Shown here piece by piece: positions 1 through 5,592 of a DNA stretch of 24,808 bases; the first letter of the stretch is position 1; each line of letters opens with the position of its first letter. The stretch spans positions 1 to 24,808 of the forward strand of contig JAJYUX010000014.1 in NCBI GenBank assembly GCA_021792315.1, given 5' to 3'. Below the pieces are notes generated by a model that did not search any database, was not told where the DNA came from, and saw only the letters and a list, made by a program, of their open reading frames with translations. The stretch is from an archaeon. Its GTDB lineage: Archaea; Thermoproteota; Nitrososphaeria; Nitrososphaerales; CADDZS01. The translations under genes were made by a program, and so were the position numbers.

Positions 1-417
1 AATGTTGGCCCAAGACCAGTGTATCTTGTAGAGTCAGTCTATTTGGGAAGAGAGCCGCTCTTGTTCGAGGAACCTTATTTTGACGCTGTGCGAATTTACC
101 AATTATACGGCTTCAAGAAGCGAGCGTCGTTCAAGGAGCCTGAAGATCATATTGCCGTAGAACTCGAGTTTATGGCACATCTCTGCGATCTTGCTTGCGC
201 GTCGCTAGAGCAAGGAAAGAAAGAATTTGCCGCCGGTTACATGAATAATCAGGTCGAGTTTCTAGACTTGCACCTTTCGAAGTGGGCTCAGAAACTAGCC
301 GACAAGCTCAAGTGGGCGACAAGGAATGACTTCTATTCCTCTCTGAGAGACCTCTTGAGCGGCTTCATTACGACGGATAAGGCAACTGCGGCAGAATTCT
401 CGAAAGAACTTATGTGA
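1..417 (+). CDS. TorD/DmsD-family redox enzyme maturation chaperone, C-terminal part
   Basis: The frame is open from the first base, so the gene begins left of the window and only about 138 residues are seen. TorD-family proteins bind the Tat signal peptide and apo-form of molybdopterin oxidoreductases in the cytoplasm. The family signature is clear: a PxxxVESVYL stretch near the left edge (the family usually has P-Y-E-S-x-Y) and, about 40 residues on, DHIAVELEFMAHLCDLA, the conserved (D/E)H-x3-E-x2-FM helix. The rest is helical and charged. A second TorD at 10420-11085 aligns well but is not identical (its equivalent helix is DHVSVELEFMSYLCD). The gene converges on the yeeE end of the sulfur operon. 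The client is probably the molybdoenzyme at 5589-8141 or another one left of the window. Confidence 0.85.
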   Translation, partial: NVGPRPVYLVESVYLGREPLLFEEPYFDAVRIYQLYGFKKRASFKEPEDHIAVELEFMAHLCDLACASLEQGKKEFAAGYMNNQVEFLDLHLSKWAQKLADKLKWATRNDFYSSLRDLLSGFITTDKATAAEFSKELM

Positions 418-435
418 TAGATTAGACTCCGATTG

Positions 436-449
436 GGGAAATGCTTCCC
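436..449. terminator. Short hairpin between convergent genes
   Basis: GGGAA, loop ATGC, TTCCC forms a 5-bp perfect stem between the torD-like stop (417) and the yeeE stop (477). There is no clear T-run after it on either strand, so this is a weak candidate for a shared terminator. Confidence 0.25.
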
Positions 450-476
450 TATCAACGTGTTGTACAGATTCCTCGA

Positions 477-1529
477 CTACAGCAGTGTGCTCAATTTGAA
501 ACCCAGGTAGATTCCGAGAATCAGACCTGGTGCGAATAGAAGAGCAGAGACATCCATCCGCTCCGCAAAGCCTACGTAGAAATTGCCAATATTGCAGCCA
601 ATACCAATTCCCGAGCCCAATCCCGCCAAGACACCCCCGAAAGTTCCCTGAATCAGGCGGAATCTGTTCTTCGGAACTCTGATCCTGAAGTTCTTACCAA
701 CCCCAGCTCCAGCTCCGGCGCCCACGAATGCAGCTAATGTGAGAACCACCAGCGGGTAGACTCCAAGATAGTCGCTCATCCACGAGACACTCTTCATGCT
801 GACACCGAAAACGCTCAGAGTCCAAGCTCCAAAAGTTGCATAAGGAGCTGTGAAGCCAAGAAGCGATCTCGGCGTTATACTGAACATCACAACTACAATT
901 CCGGCCAGAATCAATCCAGCCAATCTCGGATCCCAAGGGCGCTTCGGATTGAGAGTCCAGGCTGGTTCGTTTTCTCTTTTCTCTCTCTTTGGCACGTATC
1001 TATTAAGATAGAGTGCGAGCAGCAAGAATGCCGTTCCTGTAACAAACGAATAAACATCAGCCCTAACTCCAAGGGTGGAGTAGACTCCCACTGGCGCAGA
1101 GTAGTACTGCTTCAATGGAACCTGAAGGTAAGCGGCCCATAGTAGAATCCCGGCTGAAAATCCTACGAGCTCTAGAAGGTTTCCGACGTACCCTTCAGGG
1201 ATCCTAAAGAGCATCCCGGAGGCGCAGGCCCCAGCAAGCGCTATTCCTATTCCGAAGATAAGTCCGCCCACAACCACGAGCCAAGATGAGTCGAGCATGA
1301 CAGGCCGCGTCCCCATGAGGTCCGAAAGTATTCCGATCGCTATAGCTGCTGACCCGATGCTAATCAGAATTCCATTCAAGAGCCATGGGTTCTTGAACAT
1401 GAACACATCTCTAAATGCGGAAACAAAACAGAACCGTCCTCTTTCGAGAGTGAGACCCAAGAGAAGTCCGATTGCCGCGTATGCAACAAGCAGGGAATCT
1501 CCAGACAGTGTGAACATTCGAGAAGCCAC
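477..1529 (-). CDS. YeeE/YedE-family sulfur-compound transporter
   Basis: This is a very hydrophobic 350-residue protein with about nine or ten membrane segments, the usual length for the family. YeeE/YedE proteins (TsuA type) carry thiosulfate or related sulfur species across the membrane through conserved cysteines. Three such sites are visible: RGRFCF near residue 35, GACASG near residue 100 and GCNIGNF near residue 313. The start is a GTG, 14 bases after the TusA stop, so the gene is the last of the dsrE-dsrF-dsrH-tusA-yeeE operon. A YeeE beside TusA is a known pairing in which the TusA-like partner takes the sulfur from the transporter. Substrate is inferred; selenium-related YedE members exist, but the context is sulfur. 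Confidence 0.85.
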   Translation of the reverse strand: MASRMFTLSGDSLLVAYAAIGLLLGLTLERGRFCFVSAFRDVFMFKNPWLLNGILISIGSAAIAIGILSDLMGTRPVMLDSSWLVVVGGLIFGIGIALAGACASGMLFRIPEGYVGNLLELVGFSAGILLWAAYLQVPLKQYYSAPVGVYSTLGVRADVYSFVTGTAFLLLALYLNRYVPKREKRENEPAWTLNPKRPWDPRLAGLILAGIVVVMFSITPRSLLGFTAPYATFGAWTLSVFGVSMKSVSWMSDYLGVYPLVVLTLAAFVGAGAGAGVGKNFRIRVPKNRFRLIQGTFGGVLAGLGSGIGIGCNIGNFYVGFAERMDVSALLFAPGLILGIYLGFKLSTLL

Positions 1530-1542
1530 CCAGTCGGGAGAT

Positions 1543-1794
1543 TCAGGTTTTCTTTATGACGATCTTGTAAATAGGGCCGTCCTTTTCGACCAAATATGGA
1601 TAATTCATTTCCTTACAATATCCTGGGATGGTCTCCTCAGCCGCAGGGGGGTGATCAGTAAGGACTTCCAATACCTTCCCTGAAGCCATCTTCTCCAGTT
1701 TCTTCTTCGTGTACAGTTGAGGATAAGGGCAAATCTCCCCTAGCACATCTAGCTTCTCATTCGGCTTGACGTTTTGCATATCTTCATCCACCAT
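1543..1794 (-). CDS. tusA: TusA-family sulfur carrier protein
   Basis: An 83-residue protein of TusA/SirA type, a small cytoplasmic carrier that holds sulfur as a persulfide on one cysteine. The core motif LGEICPYPQL has the C-P-x-P signature at about residues 21-25, followed by the expected amphipathic helix. The C-terminal half (LEVLTDHPPAAEETIP) matches the second strand and helix of the fold. An SD-like GGTGA lies about 9 bases before the ATG at 1794; a second Met at residue 6 is a possible start. The operon position between DsrEFH and YeeE fits a role passing sulfur between the transporter and the DsrE-type acceptor. Confidence 0.92.
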   Translation of the reverse strand: MVDEDMQNVKPNEKLDVLGEICPYPQLYTKKKLEKMASGKVLEVLTDHPPAAEETIPGYCKEMNYPYLVEKDGPIYKIVIKKT

Positions 1795-1807
1795 TTCACT
1801 TTCACCA

Positions 1808-2113
1808 CTACACGTAATTTACAATGTGATCATCGTTCTTCATTAGTAACTCGACGATCCCGTCATAGTCAACAGTCTTGAAAATAGCGTTGACCTTCTG
1901 GGCCAGGCCGCGTGATTCGAGATCCTCTTTGCAGACGTAGAGATCTATCTGTGAAGGCCGATTGAAATTCTGCTTGCAAGTCTCAAGAACGGCATCTCCA
2001 AACAAGAGGATTCTAACGTTCTTTCCAGTATCAGAAATCATCTGAGCCTTTTCGAACACATTTGAGAGATCTGCATCATTCTTGCTCGTCAGAATTAGGA
2101 CGCTCGCTACCAT
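1808..2113 (-). CDS. dsrH: DsrH/TusB-like sulfur relay subunit
   Basis: A 101-residue Rossmann-like protein of the DsrE superfamily. The C-terminal half carries the DsrH/TusB pattern: a strand and helix with ED-L-x-x-RGL (CKEDLESRGL, residues 61-70), then VDYDGIVELL and a terminal strand. Cysteines are at about residues 46 and 61. In bacteria DsrE, DsrF and DsrH form a cytoplasmic heterohexamer that accepts sulfur from TusA or gives sulfur to it. The three subunit types are adjacent here in order E-F-H, so a complete complex is likely. The ATG is preceded by GTGAT; the gap to the DsrF stop is 6 bases. Confidence 0.78.
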   Translation of the reverse strand: MVASVLILTSKNDADLSNVFEKAQMISDTGKNVRILLFGDAVLETCKQNFNRPSQIDLYVCKEDLESRGLAQKVNAIFKTVDYDGIVELLMKNDDHIVNYV

Positions 2114-2119
2114 TTCACA

Positions 2120-2473
2120 TCACACTGCAATCGTAGTTTCATGAGAAGCTATCATTTCGCCCAAGATCTTCTTCGAAATAATCTCTGGACTAGGCGAAAT
2201 CAAATCACCAGGTCTCAACCCATAGATCATGAGATCTTCCTCCAGCACATAGACTGGAATTTCGAATTTTCCAATGTCCTTTGCTAATCTCGAAACAGAG
2301 TGAGGATCCTTCGATTCAGGCGTCATACCGCGTATCATGTTGAAGACTCCAGGTCCTTCAAGAACAATATCGACGGGTGAGTTTGATGAATAGAAAGAAA
2401 GTGAGCAACGCAATCCCTCCCACGAATCGACGCATCCAAAAGGGGGCTTGCGGATCAAAACGAGAGTGCTCAA
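2120..2473 (-). CDS. dsrF: DsrF/TusC-like sulfur relay subunit
   Basis: A 117-residue DsrE-superfamily protein. The N-terminus (LVLIRKPPFGCVDSWEGLR) matches the DsrF/TusC pattern of a strand, K-x-P-F/Y-G and an E-x-LR helix. The middle VDIVLEGPGVFNMIRG is the second strand with its G-V turn, and VYVLEEDLMIYGL is the third strand and helix. It starts at a TTG one base after the DsrE stop, so translation is probably coupled. This is the expected middle member of DsrEFH. Assignment to F rather than H rests on the N-terminal motif. Confidence 0.8.
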   Translation of the reverse strand: MSTLVLIRKPPFGCVDSWEGLRCSLSFYSSNSPVDIVLEGPGVFNMIRGMTPESKDPHSVSRLAKDIGKFEIPVYVLEEDLMIYGLRPGDLISPSPEIISKKILGEMIASHETTIAV

Positions 2474-2474
2474 T

Positions 2475-2855
2475 CTAGGGTATCATCGCCAGAGTTTTGT
2501 GGCATGTCTTGATCATTTCTGGAATCTTGTGGAGTCCGCTCATATGTGCTCCCGCGATCACTTTTTCGCTGGGCAAACCTCTTGACTTGAAGCAACTGGT
2601 ACAAGCATCAAGTATGAAGTCTTTGGATGTCAGCATTGAAGACAACTCTCGGAAAGCTCGCGAATAGTCTCCGGCGGCATCGGAGTCAACAAGTGCAAAT
2701 TCCGCGTCGCCCCAAGCAAAAAGATGTACTCCATATCCCTTGGCCAAAGCTTGTTTTGCGATTCCGAGCCCAAACCAGAATTGGGAAGTGGTTGGTGAAG
2801 TGTAGATGATGATCCCGAGTTTCTTCTTTTCGGGATCCAGCTGGCCCTGCGGCAT
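2475..2855 (-). CDS. dsrE: DsrE/TusD-like sulfur relay subunit
   Basis: A 126-residue first gene of the sulfur operon. It has a hydrophilic N-terminal 12 residues, then LGIIIYTSPTTSQ, the opening strand and loop of the DsrE fold, GYGVHLFAWGDAEFAL as the second strand, and DACTSCFKSRGL with cysteines at 85 and 88. The cysteine before the S-RGL turn is where DsrE/TusD carries its persulfide. GGAA lies near the usual SD position before the ATG. The protein should be the catalytic, TusA-facing subunit of DsrEFH. No dsrAB sulfite reductase or sHdr genes are in the window, so the complex is not tied here to the usual Dsr pathway. Confidence 0.85.
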   Translation of the reverse strand: MPQGQLDPEKKKLGIIIYTSPTTSQFWFGLGIAKQALAKGYGVHLFAWGDAEFALVDSDAAGDYSRAFRELSSMLTSKDFILDACTSCFKSRGLPSEKVIAGAHMSGLHKIPEMIKTCHKTLAMIP

Positions 2856-2894
2856 GAAAGAATTCCTATAACCACGCCGAATTGGTGACCCGCC

Positions 2895-2921
2895 TTATTT
2901 AATGCAGGAACACAATTATCA
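2895..2921 (-). promoter_or_regulatory. Promoter of dsrE operon: upstream element plus TATA box
   Basis: On the minus strand TGATAATTG (2921 to 2913) is followed by 9 bases and then the TATA-like ATTAAATAA (2903 to 2895). Transcription should begin near 2871, giving a short leader of about 16 bases before the dsrE ATG. The 9-base element matches TGAGAATCG of the reductase promoters at 7 of 9 positions with the same spacing. Confidence 0.6.
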
Positions 2922-2925
2922 TATC

Positions 2926-2952
2926 TGATAATCGCCCTGATCAATTTTAACT
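2926..2952 (+). promoter_or_regulatory. Promoter of lone dsrE-like gene: upstream element plus TATA box
   Basis: TGATAATCG (2926-2934), 9 bases, then ATTTTAACT (2944-2952) as a TATA-like box. The predicted start near 2972 lies just before the SD AGGTGA at 2973-2978, which supports the ATG at 2989 over the one at 2965. The element matches TGAGAATCG at 8 of 9 positions. Confidence 0.58.
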
Positions 2953-2988
2953 GAAAGAACGCGAATGTATACAGGTGAGAACACAAGT

Positions 2989-3312
2989 ATGAAATTCGGA
3001 CTCGTTGTTTCAACTAATGAAGGTGAACTCGCATGGAACGCTTTCAGATTCAGATTAAAGGCGATCGAGAATAAGCACAAGGTGAAAGTATTCCTGTTGG
3101 GTAGGGGAGTCGAATGTCAGGAGATTAAGGGGTCTAAATTCGATGTCAAGAAAATGATGGAGGATTTTGTCCATAAAGGTGGCTCTATTCTGACATGCGG
3201 CACTTGTCTAGAGACAAGGAGAAAGGGTGCTACTGAACTCTGTCCAATCTCGACCATGCAAGACCTTGTGAATGTTGTAGCAGAATCTGATAAAGTGCTG
3301 ACGTTCGGATAG
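2989..3312 (+). CDS. DsrE-family protein, stand-alone
   Basis: A 107-residue DsrE-superfamily protein starting MKFGLVVSTN. I chose the ATG at 2989 over the in-frame ATG at 2965 because AGGTGA sits 10 bases before it, the predicted transcript starts near 2972, and the family fold begins with this strand. VKVFLLGRGVEC is the second strand with Cys43; ILTCGTCLETRRKG gives C70 and C73, and C85 follows. This C-x2-C-L-x2-R-x-G pattern is typical of single-gene archaeal DsrE proteins, which are thought to carry or transfer sulfane sulfur. It diverges from the dsrE operon with back-to-back promoters, so co-expression is likely. The exact role is unknown. Confidence 0.82.
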   Translation: MKFGLVVSTNEGELAWNAFRFRLKAIENKHKVKVFLLGRGVECQEIKGSKFDVKKMMEDFVHKGGSILTCGTCLETRRKGATELCPISTMQDLVNVVAESDKVLTFG

Positions 3313-3520
3313 ATGTTTCAGCAGAACGTAATCATTAGTGTGTGCTTGTCTGTATCCAAACTGTTTGAAGTATCTACAGATCTGAATCGCGTCGTCTGAA
3401 GGTAAAGCAGATCTTCCAGGAGCTAATGAGAGGTAATTCAGTGCAATAGCCCGGCACTTCATTCTGATGCTATGTTGAGCTGGTCCTCTGACCGAAGGAT
3501 CTGATATCCATCTGGCGTGC

Positions 3521-4816
3521 TCACTTTTCTATTCGCTTGACAGGAATCCTGTCTTTGTTGTCGACAAGTGGAAGAATCCTGTAGCCAAGCAGCAATAAAA
3601 TCATCCCTAGCGAGACAACGAATGCGAGAACCTGCCATTCGAACAGATTCGGGAAGTAAGAGTAGCTGTAGTCGGCCCCCAAGTTCGGGAAATTAAGTCC
3701 CTGAATCTGCACACCAACGTATGCAGGAATGACGATGTCCAGTCGTACTGCCAAGAAACAGATTGCGATCATTAGACTAGCTGCTCCGATGACTCGTGGA
3801 CTCTTCCTCCAAAAGTAGTACAGCGCAACCGGTAGCAATGTGACGAGCAGAACTTGGAATATCCAGAAGACGAACCAGTATTGGCCGAACAACAGGGCTT
3901 GCAGGGATTGGGTCTCTCTCACATCACCATACCCGTACCATAACGGAATCGAGAATTCCGCCCATATCATCAGCGCGTATATCATACCGATCACCATCAT
4001 CACCTTGCCCAAGTAGGTGACCATATCGTGCCAGGCTTCATCCTTGCGAGGCCAGAAGAAAGCAATGAGACCTGTGAGCAGAGCACCCCCTGAGAACAAA
4101 GCGCCTGTTACAAAGTAGATTGGCATCAACGGGTTGTGCCAAATTGCTTGAGTTGCAACGGTCGCCACGAGAGCACCGACTCCTCCGTGAAATGCGATTG
4201 CAAGTGGAATGCCGAACAGCGCGAGGACTTTGAGAATCTTGGAGTCTCTTCTTTGCGCTTCGGGAGATTCGTCACTTCCGCCCAGAAGGACAATTCTGGA
4301 AACCAAGCGCTTCAGGGTAGATGACTTGTCCATCCAGTCATGCATCTCAGTCCTAAGTGCAAGGAACAGCTCTGCAATCAGACACAATGCGTACGCCGTG
4401 TATAACCAAACCATCCACGCCATCATTGATTCGGGTCTGCCCATGATATAGATCTCCGTTGCCCTAAAGGGCTGTCCGACATCAGAGAAGATAGTAAGGA
4501 GAGCCATGGCGAGGCAGACGAGTGCCGTGAATAGTGCAAATCTTCCTACAGGTTTCAATATCTTCACGCCCAACCCATAAAGCATGCTCGACAGAAGGAA
4601 CGCACCAGCGGACAGACCTATGAAGTACATGTATGCTGCTACCCACAGCCCCCATGGAACCCAGTTCGTTCCGGCTGAGTATTGGCCGCTTCCAAAGAGG
4701 TTGAAGTACTCTGCAATCCCACCCCAGACAAAGACTCCAGCAATGATCAAGTAGAATGGCACATATTTCAGACTGAAACCAGCTATCTTTGGTTTTGGAG
4801 CCTGAATCGTTGTCAT
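3521..4816 (-). CDS. NrfD/PsrC-family membrane anchor and quinone-reacting subunit
   Basis: A 431-residue polytopic protein with about ten membrane helices. NrfD/PsrC subunits sit in the membrane, bind (mena)quinol and pass electrons to the four-cluster ferredoxin subunit. The family pattern is seen early: WVPWGLWVAAYMYFIGLSAG (about residues 52-71), followed by the second long helix and the FSDVGQPFR loop. A charged cytoplasmic loop (about 155-195) separates the halves. The ATG lies 2 bases after the ferredoxin-subunit stop, so it ends a catalytic-electron transfer-anchor operon. With no haem motif it should use quinol directly. Gene order is that of polysulfide, thiosulfate, tetrathionate and DMSO-type reductases. 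Confidence 0.88.
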   Translation of the reverse strand: MTTIQAPKPKIAGFSLKYVPFYLIIAGVFVWGGIAEYFNLFGSGQYSAGTNWVPWGLWVAAYMYFIGLSAGAFLLSSMLYGLGVKILKPVGRFALFTALVCLAMALLTIFSDVGQPFRATEIYIMGRPESMMAWMVWLYTAYALCLIAELFLALRTEMHDWMDKSSTLKRLVSRIVLLGGSDESPEAQRRDSKILKVLALFGIPLAIAFHGGVGALVATVATQAIWHNPLMPIYFVTGALFSGGALLTGLIAFFWPRKDEAWHDMVTYLGKVMMVIGMIYALMIWAEFSIPLWYGYGDVRETQSLQALLFGQYWFVFWIFQVLLVTLLPVALYYFWRKSPRVIGAASLMIAICFLAVRLDIVIPAYVGVQIQGLNFPNLGADYSYSYFPNLFEWQVLAFVVSLGMILLLLGYRILPLVDNKDRIPVKRIEK

Positions 4817-4818
4817 GC

Positions 4819-5592
4819 TTAGGGCGCCTCCGTGAGAGAGAATTGACCGTTTTGCTCTATTGAAGAGTTGAATGTCTTCTTAGGCGGGATGTAGTATACA
4901 CTTGGTTCGGTACCGAGCTCGGGATTGAGCGTATATGCTGCGCTAGAGTTTATCATCTGTGACACACTGCTGTTGGGATCATTCAAGTCACCAAAAATTC
5001 TTGCTCGTGCAGGACATACCTCAACACAAAACGGCACCTCGCCGTTGTCTATCCTTTGCACACAGAAAGTACACTTCTCGACCACTCCCTTTGGTCTCTT
5101 GGGCATATAGACGAGTCTGTTCTTGCCCGATGTCGGATCGGGATCGATGTAGTCTACTGGATATCCCAAGGCAAACTCTGATGGAACTTGATCAGGGGTC
5201 TCCCAGTTGAAAGACCTAGCCCCATACGGACAGGCGGTCATGCAGTATCTGCAACCGATGCACCTATCGAAGTCAACAAGAACTACTCCGTCTGATTTTC
5301 TCTTGTATGTTGCTCCTACTGGGCACACAGCTAGACACGGCGGGTTATCGCAGTGCTGACATGCAATGGGAACAAACACGTGTTGCAGGTTTGGATAAGT
5401 GCCGGTCGCCGAATCTGTGTTTGTGGAACCTTGAAGAATCTTGTTCCACCAGATTCCTATCGGTTCATCATTCGCCGACTTGCACCCGACAGCGCATGAC
5501 CAACAACCAATGCAGCGCTGCAGATCTATTACCATTCCGTAGTGCTTCTGCGTGGAAGTGTTCGTAGCGATCAATGTTGATTCTGTGCTCAT
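4819..5592 (-). CDS. Four-cluster [4Fe-4S] ferredoxin subunit of molybdoenzyme (DmsB/PsrB type)
   Basis: A 257-residue electron-transfer subunit with sixteen cysteines in four groups: CIGCWSCAVGC, CQHCDNPPCLAVCP, CIGCRYCMTACP, and CTFC with CVEVCP a little further on. This is the pattern of DmsB, PsrB, PhsB and TtrB, which wire the molybdenum subunit to the NrfD anchor. The N-terminal 20 residues are polar and carry no signal peptide, as expected for a partner that is exported with the Tat-signal-bearing catalytic subunit. About 50 C-terminal residues after the last cluster are poorly conserved. Its ATG overlaps the catalytic-subunit stop (ATGA), which shows translational coupling. Confidence 0.92.
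   Translation of the reverse strand: MSTESTLIATNTSTQKHYGMVIDLQRCIGCWSCAVGCKSANDEPIGIWWNKILQGSTNTDSATGTYPNLQHVFVPIACQHCDNPPCLAVCPVGATYKRKSDGVVLVDFDRCIGCRYCMTACPYGARSFNWETPDQVPSEFALGYPVDYIDPDPTSGKNRLVYMPKRPKGVVEKCTFCVQRIDNGEVPFCVEVCPARARIFGDLNDPNSSVSQMINSSAAYTLNPELGTEPSVYYIPPKKTFNSSIEQNGQFSLTEAP

Noticed and set aside
3208..3462. 84-codon open frame on the minus strand
   Set aside because: It overlaps the real lone dsrE-like gene, has no recognisable motif and its composition does not look like protein. The gap 3313-3520 has no supported gene.
3440..3515. Second possible C/D-box-like stretch (TGATG, CTGA, CTGA)
   Set aside because: The C box is incomplete and such short motifs occur often by chance.
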